This document shows, one piece after another, positions 23,860 to 31,152 of a stretch of 46,956 nucleotides of DNA. The stretch spans positions 1 through 46,956 of the forward strand of contig JAYPTI010000007.1 in NCBI GenBank assembly GCA_038133505.1, written 5' to 3'. The stretch comes from JAYQUR01 sp038133505. GTDB taxonomy: Bacteria; Pseudomonadota; Alphaproteobacteria; MPNO01; UBA830. A program made the position numbers and the translations under genes. Under the pieces are notes generated by a model. It did not search any database, was not told the DNA's origin, and saw only the letters and a program-made list of their open reading frames with translations. The stretch's first letter is position 1, and every line of letters starts with the position of its first letter.

Positions 23860-24171
23860 ATGCAGACCTATCCGAAGAAGCGGCTGGAGGCATTCGTCGA
23901 AATGCCCGTCCTGCATCGGTTCACCAAACTCCTCGAAGCGGAAGGAGTCACGGGGTACTCGGTCATGCCTGTGGTGTCGGGATCGGGATCGGACGGCGAC
24001 TGGTCCCGCGAAGGCTCCGTCACCGGCGCGGGCCAGATGGTTGCGGTCGTGTGCATCCTTTCCGAGGAAACGCTGGAGCCGCTGCTGGACAAGGCGTTCG
24101 CCATGCTGTCCCGCCATATGGGGATCGTCAGCGTGTGCGACTGCGAGGTCCTTCGGCCGGACCGTTTCTGA
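23860..24171 (+). CDS. sbtB: SbtB-like PII-family regulatory protein
   Basis: 103 residues. RLEAFVEMPVLHRFTKLLE, GVTGYSVMPVVSGSGSDGDW and the closing MGIVSVCDCEVLRPDRF follow the ferredoxin-like PII fold and align with SbtB. SbtB trimers bind adenine nucleotides and block SbtA. The C-terminal CGPxGC redox loop of cyanobacterial SbtB is absent; the chain ends just after the last strand. The gene starts 6 bp after the permease stop, so it is almost certainly co-translated. Nucleotide binding and its partner are inferences from family and position. Confidence 0.82.
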   Translation: MQTYPKKRLEAFVEMPVLHRFTKLLEAEGVTGYSVMPVVSGSGSDGDWSREGSVTGAGQMVAVVCILSEETLEPLLDKAFAMLSRHMGIVSVCDCEVLRPDRF

Positions 24172-24221
24172 CCTTTGCTTCAGGGCTGCTGTCTTCCGGC
24201 GACGCGCCAACTTGAAGAACG

Positions 24222-24285
24222 ACCCCATGCACCCGAAAGGGCCGGGGTGCCGAAACCTTGAAAACAACCCCATGCACCCGAAAGG
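24222..24285. repeat. Tandem direct repeat with an exact 19-bp core in a gene-free stretch
   Basis: ACCCCATGCACCCGAAAGG occurs exactly at 24222-24240 and 24267-24285, period 45 bp, with partly conserved flanks (CTTGAA before each). GACC/GGTC arms near 24220 and 24288 could also pair. The surrounding 24172-24418 has no convincing gene. Confidence 0.8.
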
Positions 24286-24380
24286 CGCGGTCGTTTTCAG
24301 GGCGCAGCAATTCTGCCGTTTGCCCCGCTCCGGATGCATCCGTTCGTCCTCGACCGTTTTCGGAAGCGTAGCACCGAAAA

Positions 24381-24395
24381 GAACAAAAAGAGAAC
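24381..24395. promoter_or_regulatory. lexA box: LexA (SOS)-box-like sequence GAAC-N7-GAAC
   Basis: GAACAAAAAGAGAAC matches the alphaproteobacterial LexA operator GTTC-N7-GTTC read on the minus strand. It lies between the 3' ends of sbtB and the hydroxylase gene, with no complete gene starting next to it on either strand, so it is either a chance match, a relic of a lost SOS gene, or the promoter of an unrecognised transcript. Confidence 0.45.
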
Positions 24396-24418
24396 GTATG
24401 GGGCGGTTTTCCTGCCCG

Positions 24419-26758
24419 TCACCCGTCTGCGCGGTGACTGGACGGCGCGGCAGCGCGGCGCAGCTCCTCGGCCTCGGCGCGGTCGCGGGCCGCCAGCCGG
24501 AAGGATTGCTCCTTTGCGGAGTCGTAGGGGAGCGGCCAGCGCTGACCGGCATGGCCGTACCAGGCGGACGCCTCGAGCGTGAAATGCGGATTGGCGAGGT
24601 GCGGCCGGGCGAGCGCGACGATGTCGGCGCGGCCCGCCGCGACGATCGTGTTCGCCTGATCGGCGGTCGTGATGTTGCCGACCGCAATCGTGGGAATTTC
24701 GGCCTCGTTGCGGATCTGCTCGGAGAACGGCGTCTGGAACATGCGGCCGTAGACGGGCCGGGCGTCCGGCGTCGTCTGGCCGGCGGAGACGTCGATCAGG
24801 TCGCAGCCGTGCGCCTTGAAGGCGCGCGCGATCTCGACCGCCTCCTCGCCCGTGACCCCCTCGTCGCCGACCCAGTCGGTGGCCGACAGGCGCACCGAGA
24901 TCGGCTTGTCGTCAGGCCAGACGGCGCGCACCGCGTCGAACACCTCGAGCGGCCAGCGCAGCCGGTTCTCGAGGCTGCCGCCGTACTCGTCGGTGCGCCG
25001 GTTGGCGACGGGCGTGATGAAGCTCGACAACAGGTAGCCGTGCGCGGCGTGCAGTTCGATCATGTCGGCGCCGGCCGCGTCGGCCATCTCCGCCGCGGCG
25101 ACGAAATCGGCCGTCACCCGGTCCATGTCGGCGCGCGTCATCTCGCGCGGCACGTGCATGCCGGCCTTGTGGGCAAGCGGCGACGGAGCGATGACCTCCC
25201 AGTTGCCGGTCTCCAGCGGCAGGTCCATGCCCTCCCATCCGACGCGCGTCGAGCCCTTGCGGCCGGCATGGCCGATCTGAAGACAGAATTTCGCGTCGGA
25301 ATTCCCGTGGATGAAGTCAGCGATCCGCCGCCACGCGTCGAGATGGGCGGGGTCGTAGAGCCCGGCGCAGCCGGGCGTGATGCGCCCGTCGGCCGACACG
25401 CAGGCCATCTCGGAAAAGATCAGCCCGGCGCCGCCGAGCGCCATCGATCCGAGATGGACGTAGTGAAAGTCGCCGGGCGTGCCGTCGGCCGCGGAGTACA
25501 TGTCCATCGGCGAGACCATGATGCGGTTGGCGAGCGTCATGCCCCGCAGCGACAGCGGCGCGAACATCGGCGGCGGCGGATCGTTGGCGGGAAAATCGAA
25601 ACCCGCGCGGCGCATTTCGTCCGCGAACCACGCATCGACCCGGTCGACGAAGCCCGCGTCGCGCAGCCGAAGATTGTCGTAGGTCACCTGCTTCGAGCGC
25701 GACAGCATCGAGAAACAGGCCTGGATGGGCGGCATCGACTGGTAACGGTGCGGCTCCTCCGTCCAGACGACGGAGACTTCCGAGGCGTGCTGGGTCTTTT
25801 CCCCTTCCTCACGGCGCAATTCCTCGAAGCGCGGCAGCGCGGCGGCAACGGAAGAGGTTTCCGCCAGTGCATCCCGCAGCGCGATCGCATCCTCCATCGC
25901 GAGCTTGGTACCGGAGCCGATGGAGTAGTGCGCCGTCCGCAACGCATCGCCCAGCAGCACGACGTTGTCGTGATGCCAGACCGGACAGCGGATCATCGGG
26001 AACCGCCGCCACACCGACCTGTTCGCGACCAGCCCGTATTTGCCGTTCTCCAGCCGGTCGGACCACAGGTTTTCCATCCAGGCGACCAGCGCGTCCTCGT
26101 CGAGATGTTCCACTTCGGGCGCAGCGCTCTCCCAGGTCCGTTCCGGCGCCTCGACGATCCAGGTCGCCATGCCCGGCTTGTACTGGTAGGCGCCGAGCAC
26201 CCAGATGCCGTGCCGGTCCTCGGTAAAGTCGAAGGTGAAGGCGTCGTACGGCTTGGTCGAGCCCAGCCAGACGAACCGGTTCTTGCGCAGCTCGATGTCG
26301 GGCCGGAAGAAGTCGGACCAGGCTTCGCGGACGACGCTGTTGACGCCGTCGGCGCCGACCAGCAGGTCGCAGTCCGCGGCCAGCGCGTGCGGATCGCCGA
26401 TCTCGGCCTCGAAGCGGAGCTCGACGCCGACCGCGCGGCAGCGGTCCTGCAGGATCGCCAGCAGCTCCGTCCGCCCGCAGCCGCAGAAGCCGTGACCGGA
26501 CGAGCGGATCGTCTCGCCGTGCATGACGAAATCGATCTCGTCCCAGTATGCGAACTGACGGGTGATCGCCGCGTAGCTCTCGGGGTCGTGGGCGAGGAAG
26601 TGATCGAGGGTCTCGTCCGAAAACACGACGCCGAAGCCGAACGTGTCGTCGGGCCGGTTGCGTTCGTAGACCGTAACCTCGCGCGCCGGGTCCGCCTTCT
26701 TGGCGAGAAGCGCGAAGTAGAGCCCGCCGGGCCCGCCGCCGACGATGGTGATGCGCAT
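24419..26758 (-). CDS. Bifunctional aryl-CoA monooxygenase/reductase (anthraniloyl-CoA or salicylyl-CoA 5-hydroxylase family)
   Basis: 779 residues in two fused domains. Residues 1-~385 are a class A FAD monooxygenase: GGGPGG at 7-12, GADGVNS at 135-141 and LLGDALRTAHYSIGSGTKLA from 268. Residues ~398-760 are an Old-Yellow-Enzyme-type FMN reductase (MFAPLSLRGMTLANRI, LQIGHAGRKGS, PVANRRTDEYGGSLENR). This fusion is known from anthraniloyl-CoA monooxygenase/reductase of Azoarcus and salicylyl-CoA 5-hydroxylase of Streptomyces. It hydroxylates, and for anthraniloyl-CoA also reduces, the CoA-activated ring. A divergent MarR gene and a PaaK-like ligase support an aryl-CoA pathway. Which substrate is used is open. 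Confidence 0.9.
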   Translation of the reverse strand: MRITIVGGGPGGLYFALLAKKADPAREVTVYERNRPDDTFGFGVVFSDETLDHFLAHDPESYAAITRQFAYWDEIDFVMHGETIRSSGHGFCGCGRTELLAILQDRCRAVGVELRFEAEIGDPHALAADCDLLVGADGVNSVVREAWSDFFRPDIELRKNRFVWLGSTKPYDAFTFDFTEDRHGIWVLGAYQYKPGMATWIVEAPERTWESAAPEVEHLDEDALVAWMENLWSDRLENGKYGLVANRSVWRRFPMIRCPVWHHDNVVLLGDALRTAHYSIGSGTKLAMEDAIALRDALAETSSVAAALPRFEELRREEGEKTQHASEVSVVWTEEPHRYQSMPPIQACFSMLSRSKQVTYDNLRLRDAGFVDRVDAWFADEMRRAGFDFPANDPPPPMFAPLSLRGMTLANRIMVSPMDMYSAADGTPGDFHYVHLGSMALGGAGLIFSEMACVSADGRITPGCAGLYDPAHLDAWRRIADFIHGNSDAKFCLQIGHAGRKGSTRVGWEGMDLPLETGNWEVIAPSPLAHKAGMHVPREMTRADMDRVTADFVAAAEMADAAGADMIELHAAHGYLLSSFITPVANRRTDEYGGSLENRLRWPLEVFDAVRAVWPDDKPISVRLSATDWVGDEGVTGEEAVEIARAFKAHGCDLIDVSAGQTTPDARPVYGRMFQTPFSEQIRNEAEIPTIAVGNITTADQANTIVAAGRADIVALARPHLANPHFTLEASAWYGHAGQRWPLPYDSAKEQSFRLAARDRAEAEELRRAAAPSSHRADG

Positions 26759-26774
26759 GGCGTCCTTCCCTATT

Positions 26775-26792
26775 TATCTTACATGTAAGATA
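26775..26792. promoter_or_regulatory. Perfect 18-bp palindrome, probable MarR operator
   Basis: TATCTTACATGTAAGATA is a perfect inverted repeat in the 69-bp region between the divergent hydroxylase (start 26758) and MarR (start 26828) genes. Position, symmetry and AT-rich sequence in a GC-rich genome fit the operator of the adjacent MarR protein, able to block both promoters. Confidence 0.8.
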
Positions 26793-26827
26793 TTTACAGA
26801 TTAGTGGTCAAGGCGTAGGCTTTCGCG

Positions 26828-27337
26828 ATGACTGCGACCGCCCTCGACGACGACGCGACCGCGCCGGCCGGCAGCGACGACCTGCTGTCGCTGCGGCTGT
26901 GGCTCCAGCTCATGAAATGCGGCAAGACCGTCGAAGCCGCCGCCGGCGGCCAGCTCCACCGCGAACACCGTCAGAGCCTCGCCCGGTTCGACGTGCTGTC
27001 GCAGCTTCACCGGCTGGGCGGCGGCTGGCAGACCGTCGGCGACGTTGCGGACGCGGTGATGGCGTCGAGCGGTAACATCACGAGCCTGCTCGACCGGATG
27101 GCGGCGGACGGGCTGGTGCGGCGGCGCGCAAACCCCGCCGACCGTCGCAGCCACCAGATCGCCATGACCGACGCGGGGCGCGCGCTGTTCGGGCGCATGG
27201 CGGGCGGCCACGCGCGCTGGATCGGCGATGCGCTGGACGGCGTGAGCGAGCGCGACAAGAAGCGCCTGATCGAACTTCTCGTGAAAGTCCGCCGCAGCGT
27301 CGAGAACGCCGCTTCCCCCGAGCCTTCAGGATCATAG
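26828..27337 (+). CDS. MarR-family transcriptional regulator
   Basis: 169 residues. The winged helix-turn-helix spans about 55-120: LARFDVLSQLHRL, VADAVMASSGNITSLLDRMAADGLVRRR and the wing ANPADRRSHQIAMTDAGR, which contains the DxR motif of MarR proteins. It probably represses the divergent hydroxylase gene and its own operon and is relieved by an aryl-CoA or aromatic acid. The ligase gene begins 9 bp after its stop. The ligand is an inference from neighbours. Confidence 0.92.
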   Translation: MTATALDDDATAPAGSDDLLSLRLWLQLMKCGKTVEAAAGGQLHREHRQSLARFDVLSQLHRLGGGWQTVGDVADAVMASSGNITSLLDRMAADGLVRRRANPADRRSHQIAMTDAGRALFGRMAGGHARWIGDALDGVSERDKKRLIELLVKVRRSVENAASPEPSGS

Positions 27338-27346
27338 GACAGAGCA

Positions 27347-28651
27347 ATGGCCGACAAACCGACGCTGCAGCTACCGGAATCGCGCGACGCGATCCTGAAG
27401 ATCCAGAGCGAGCGCAAGCACGCGGCGTTCGAGATGGCCAGACAAGCGCCCTGGTACAAGGGCAAGCTCGACCATATCGACGCAAACCGGCTCGACGACC
27501 CCGAGGTCTGGCAGAAGATTCCGATCGTCGACAAGGACGCGCTGCGCCGGCTCGATCACAAGACCTTCATGGAACAGTTCTGCATCGCGCCCAGAACCGA
27601 CATCGCCGAATACTGGCGGTCGGGCGGGACGACGGGAACGCCGGTGTTCTATCCGCGCACCTTCGTCGACGTCGAGGTCGGCATGATGAGCTGGTCGCGT
27701 TCGTTCCCGGCGATGGGCATCCATCCGGGCGACCTGTGTCACATCTCCTTTCCCATCGGCATTCACCCGGCCGGCCAGATCTGGGCCCGCTCCGCGCATG
27801 TCTGCGGCATCGGGATGGCCTGGGTCGGCGCCGGCAACGCGGTGCCGTCGGCGGCGCAGCTCGCCCTCATCCAGTCGCTCGAGCCGACCGTGCTGATCGC
27901 GATGCCCAGCTTCGCGCTGCATCTCTCCAACCTCGCGGCGGAACAGGGCATCGACCTGCGCGCTTCCAGCGTCAGCAAGATCGTCTGCTCGGCGGAGCCG
28001 TTGTCCGACGCCAAGCGCGAAAAGCTGAACCGGACGTGGGACGCCGAAATCTTCAACGTGTTCGGGATGAGCGAGGCGGCGCTCATGGGATCGGAATGCA
28101 GCGCGCATGACGGCATCCATATCTGGACGGACATGTTCCACATCGAGGTCGTCGACCCCGAGACGGGCGAGATCCTGCCGCCGGGCAGCGAGGGGCACCT
28201 GTGCCAGACGCCGCTTTGGACGGGCCACGCGACGCCGTTCCTGCGCTGGAATTCGGGCGATATCGTCGAATATGTCGAACGCGGCGAAAGCGACGGCCCG
28301 TTCGCGGAACTGTTCCCGATGATCCGCCACGCCAACCGGACGACCGGCTTCTTCAAGATCCGCGGCGTCAACGTGAACCACGCGGAGTTCGAGGACTTCG
28401 TGTTCGCGATGCCGCCGGTCAACGATTTCCAGGCGGTCCTCGTGACCGACAGCGACGATCTCGAGACCCTGACGGTCCGCATCGAGGTGCGGCGCGAGGA
28501 CAGCGCGGAGGCGGTGGCGGACAGGATGGCGGCGGATATCAAGCAGACGTTCGAAGTGTCGCCGCGGATCGAGATCCTCGAAATCGGCACGCTGGCCCGC
28601 GCTTTTGAAAGCTCGATCAAGGCCCCGCGCTTCGTCGACGAGCGGAAATAA
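27347..28651 (+). CDS. PaaK-like (phenylacetate-CoA ligase family) acyl-adenylate enzyme
   Basis: 434 residues. YWRSGGTTGTPVFYPRT carries the phosphate-binding loop of adenylate-forming enzymes, FNVFGMSEAALMGSEC the aromatic-binding/ATP motif, and NRTTGFFKIRGVNVNHAEFED the hinge and C-terminal domain, as in PaaK. It would activate an aromatic acid (phenylacetate, anthranilate, salicylate or similar) to its CoA thioester with ATP in the cytosol. It follows the MarR gene by 9 bp and pairs with the divergent aryl-CoA hydroxylase, so a 2-aminobenzoate- or salicylate-type substrate is plausible. The usual anthranilate ligases belong to another subfamily, so this is uncertain. Confidence 0.9.
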   Translation: MADKPTLQLPESRDAILKIQSERKHAAFEMARQAPWYKGKLDHIDANRLDDPEVWQKIPIVDKDALRRLDHKTFMEQFCIAPRTDIAEYWRSGGTTGTPVFYPRTFVDVEVGMMSWSRSFPAMGIHPGDLCHISFPIGIHPAGQIWARSAHVCGIGMAWVGAGNAVPSAAQLALIQSLEPTVLIAMPSFALHLSNLAAEQGIDLRASSVSKIVCSAEPLSDAKREKLNRTWDAEIFNVFGMSEAALMGSECSAHDGIHIWTDMFHIEVVDPETGEILPPGSEGHLCQTPLWTGHATPFLRWNSGDIVEYVERGESDGPFAELFPMIRHANRTTGFFKIRGVNVNHAEFEDFVFAMPPVNDFQAVLVTDSDDLETLTVRIEVRREDSAEAVADRMAADIKQTFEVSPRIEILEIGTLARAFESSIKAPRFVDERK

Positions 28652-28781
28652 CCCGCCCGCCGGGTGCGCCGGCGCCCCCGCCCGGGCCGATCGGCACCTG
28701 AATTGCCGCCGATTCCGGCCCGCCCTTTCCCTGCTTCGCCAAAATCTCTAAGCTGACCGGAGCAGAAGGAGTTTGTTTGGA

Positions 28782-29804
28782 ATGAGCGGCGTCGATCGAG
28801 CGAACGGACATAAGCCGGCAGGCATATCGTCCCTGTTTCATCCGGCCCTCGCGGGTGCCCCGCGCCCCGACCCGGCGGCGCTGGACTACGATCTGAACAA
28901 GGCGCTTTCCGCCGTCGTCCCCCTCCAGGCGCGGGCGCCGGAAACCGCTTTTTCGGCCTCCTATCTCGGCACCGAACGCGAAGGAAACGCCGTCCTGATA
29001 TCCGAGGACGGGCTTCTGCTGACGATCGGCTACCTGATCAACGAATGCGATCTGATCACCGTCGGCACCAGGATCGGCGGCGTCGCCGAAGCGCATGTGG
29101 TCGCCTACGACTACGAGACCGGCTTCGGCGTGCTCCGCACGACATCCGATCTCGGCGTCCCGCACATGGAACTCGGCTCTTCCGCCGCGGTGTGCGAGGG
29201 CGATACGCTGACCGTCGGCGCCCACGGCGGCGCGGCACAGGCCATCGCAGCGAAGATTTCGTCGGTGCGCGAGTTCGCGGGCTACTGGGAATATCTCATC
29301 AACGGCGCCATCTTCACCGAGCCGCCCCACCCGATCTGGTCGGGCGCGGCGCTCATCGGCCACGACGGCAAGCTGGCCGGCATCGGGTCGCTGTTCGTGC
29401 AGGACGCCGAGGAAGAAAACGCCGACAAGCAGCCGGGCAACATGTTCGTGCCGGTCGACCTGCTGAAACCGATCTTCGAGACGCTTCTCGAAAAGGGCCA
29501 GACCGAGCATCCGCCGCGCCCGTGGCTCGGCATCTACACGGTGGAGACGATGGGTCACCTGCTGATCACGTCGATTTCGGACCGCGGCCCGGCGGGCAAG
29601 GCGGGCGTCGAGCCCGGCGATGTCGTCCTCGCGGTCAACGGCGAGGAAGTCCGAACGCTGCCGAGCCTCTACCGCAAGCTCTGGGGTTCCGGCGAGGCCG
29701 GCGTTCCCGTCGACCTGACCCTGCTGCGCGACCAGAAGGTGATCGAAGTGTCGGTCATCACCGTCGACCGCCGCCAGATCATGCAGAGCCCGATCTCGCA
29801 CTAG
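28782..29804 (+). CDS. HtrA/trypsin-like protein with PDZ domain, catalytically degenerate
   Basis: 340 residues: a trypsin-like domain (about 40-235) and one PDZ domain (about 250-325: LGIYTVETMG, DRGPAGKAGVEPGDVVLAVNG). Aligned with the HtrA protease at 11.0-12.5 kb, the catalytic His falls on Tyr84 (TIGYLI for TNNHVI) and the Asp on Gly114 (YETGFGVL for PKTDLALL); only Ser187 (IWSGAA for GNSGGP) remains, without the oxyanion Gly-Asn context. It is therefore probably a non-proteolytic binding protein or chaperone. No signal peptide is visible, suggesting a cytosolic location. ATG 28782 is 10 nt after AAGGAG. It ends at a terminator. Confidence 0.85.
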   Translation: MSGVDRANGHKPAGISSLFHPALAGAPRPDPAALDYDLNKALSAVVPLQARAPETAFSASYLGTEREGNAVLISEDGLLLTIGYLINECDLITVGTRIGGVAEAHVVAYDYETGFGVLRTTSDLGVPHMELGSSAAVCEGDTLTVGAHGGAAQAIAAKISSVREFAGYWEYLINGAIFTEPPHPIWSGAALIGHDGKLAGIGSLFVQDAEEENADKQPGNMFVPVDLLKPIFETLLEKGQTEHPPRPWLGIYTVETMGHLLITSISDRGPAGKAGVEPGDVVLAVNGEEVRTLPSLYRKLWGSGEAGVPVDLTLLRDQKVIEVSVITVDRRQIMQSPISH

Positions 29805-29822
29805 AAGCCGAAAAGAGAGAAT

Positions 29823-29857
29823 AAAAAAACCCGGCGAAATCGCCGGGCTTTTTGTTT
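29823..29857. terminator. Rho-independent terminator
   Basis: A-run, 8-bp stem CCCGGCGA/TCGCCGGG (29830-29837 with 29840-29847), then CTTTTTGTTT. The A-run on the left makes it usable from either strand. It closes the pseudo-HtrA gene. Confidence 0.92.
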
Positions 29858-29865
29858 GTCTGTAG

Positions 29866-29944
29866 AACGGCGCCTGCCCGCTCCCCCTCCCGGCCACCCA
29901 CGGGATCATCCTTATGGGCGGCCGGGCGGGGGGGCGGGCCGGGG
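29866..29944. repeat. REP-like dispersed palindromic element, copy 1
   Basis: CTCCCCCTCCCGGCCACCCA at 29881-29900 and a partly complementary GGCGGCCGGGCGGGG arm (29916-29931) flank a GGATCATCCTTAT centre. The same sequence, inverted, is present at 42466-42545 with only a few differences, including the flanking AACGGCGCC. It sits between two terminators in the region between the convergent pseudo-HtrA and PEP-CTERM genes. Confidence 0.8.
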
Positions 29945-29949
29945 CGATA

Positions 29950-29980
29950 AAAAAACACGGCGAAATCGCCGGGTTTTTTC
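29950..29980. terminator. Second rho-independent terminator, near-copy of the first
   Basis: AAAAAA, stem CGGCGA/TCGCCG (29958-29963 with 29966-29971), then GGTTTTTT. The A-run lets it act leftward for the PEP-CTERM gene. The core is nearly identical to the terminator at 29823-29857. Confidence 0.9.
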
Positions 29981-29999
29981 GTTCTATGGCGTTACCGTC

Positions 30000-30902
30000 T
30001 CAGGCACGCGCCTTGCGGCGGTGGCGGCGGACCGCGGCGAGACCGGCGAAGCCCGCCAGCCAGACCAGCGCGGAGCCGGGCTCGGGAACCTGGGTCTCGT
30101 GCGTCACGGTCAGAAGCGCGGTGACGACGTCGTTGCCGTAGCTCGGGCTCCAGTGGATGCCGATATTGGTCTCGCCGTCTTCGTCCAGCAGGTTGGAAAC
30201 GTCGAGGGCCATTTCGATGATCGCGTGCTGCGAGGTCACCGAGTTGCGCGTGTAGATGTAGTCCGCGGTGCCGACCAGGCTGGAGGAGCCGTTGATCTGC
30301 ATCTGAACCGGGGTCGCGGGGGCGATCGGATCGTTGATCCAGGTCGCGCCCGACCAGACGGAATCGGCGGTCTGGGACGCATCGGTGGTGGCGAGGCCGG
30401 TGGTGTAACCGCTGGAGTTGACGGTGTAGGTCGTGCCCGCCGCGCCTTCGGTGATCGCGCCGCCGGCGCCGCCGCCGATGCCGCCGCCGACTTCGACGCC
30501 GTACTCGGTACCGCCGATGTTGAGGCGGATGTCGCCGGGCGAATAGTAGGTGGAACCGTTGTCCGGACGCTGGCCGGTCACGATCGAGATGTAGAGCGTC
30601 GTGTTGTCGAGCGCCACGCCCAGGAATTCAGCGTCGTAGTTCTGGCCGCCGTAGTTCGGGCAGAGGAAGCCGCCGTTACCGGCCGTGTCGTCCTGGTCTT
30701 CGACGAAGTAGGCGGTCTGGCCGATGGTCGTCAGCGGGCTGGAGAAGTTGCTGGCGTTGTTGTCGGCAACGGTCACGCCCCAATCCGACAGGTCGCCGTC
30801 GATCGTGATCGCGGACGCCGTGGCGGGCGCTGCGAACATGGCTGCACCGATGGCAAGACCGATGAGGCTGCGGCGGGTTCCGGTAACGCTGAATTTGACC
30901 AT
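30000..30902 (-). CDS. PEP-CTERM sorting-signal exported protein
   Basis: 300 residues. A signal peptide with TRRSLIGLAIGAAMF and cleavage after APATASA (~31) leads into ITIDGDLSDWGV. The C-terminus has VPEP at 272-275, a hydrophobic helix (SALVWLAGFAGLAAV) and a basic tail RRHRRKARA, the tripartite PEP-CTERM signal recognised by exosortase, which cleaves and hands the protein to the cell surface or matrix. The middle is rich in Gly, Ser, Thr and Asn with few Cys, like other exosortase substrates; its function is unknown. A -24/-12 sigma-54 promoter lies 70 bp upstream. No exosortase gene is in the window. Confidence 0.9.
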   Translation of the reverse strand: MVKFSVTGTRRSLIGLAIGAAMFAAPATASAITIDGDLSDWGVTVADNNASNFSSPLTTIGQTAYFVEDQDDTAGNGGFLCPNYGGQNYDAEFLGVALDNTTLYISIVTGQRPDNGSTYYSPGDIRLNIGGTEYGVEVGGGIGGGAGGAITEGAAGTTYTVNSSGYTTGLATTDASQTADSVWSGATWINDPIAPATPVQMQINGSSSLVGTADYIYTRNSVTSQHAIIEMALDVSNLLDEDGETNIGIHWSPSYGNDVVTALLTVTHETQVPEPGSALVWLAGFAGLAAVRRHRRKARA

Positions 30903-30971
30903 CTGACTACTTTCTTTCTTCGAACCGTTTCGGGGCGCTTTCAGTCACGGCCCCGTGATGCAGCAACATGA

Positions 30972-30988
30972 AGCAATAACCGTGCCAA
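30972..30988 (-). promoter_or_regulatory. Sigma-54 (RpoN) -24/-12 promoter of the first PEP-CTERM gene
   Basis: On the minus strand the sequence TTGGCACGGTTATTGCT matches the RpoN consensus TGGCAC-N5-TTGCW, with GG-N10-GC spacing exactly kept. Transcription would start near 30961, leaving a ~58-nt leader before ATG 30902. The 31000-31150 stretch upstream, where an enhancer site would lie, is otherwise gene-free. Confidence 0.8.
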
Positions 30989-31152
30989 ACTAATTAATTG
31001 TTATTTTTCAATATGTTGACAGAGCTTCGCAATTTCACCATCGCGAATACGTAAAGTTTTCCGACAGCAGGCGGGATCGGGTTCGGGCACCGCGACAAAA
31101 TCCGCGGGAGGCAGGGAGAACCGGGGCCCGGGACGGCCCCGAAGCGGCGAAA

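Noticed and set aside
24222..24285. A CRISPR array at the 19-bp direct repeat
   Set aside because: Only two repeats, too short, with related flanks in place of unique spacers, and no cas genes anywhere in the window.
22519..24687. A long minus-strand frame (over 700 codons) through the sbtA-sbtB region
   Set aside because: It is antisense to the permease and PII-like genes, which have clear family motifs. Only the short stretch over 24172-24350 is not antisense to a gene, and that part is discussed with the LexA-like box.
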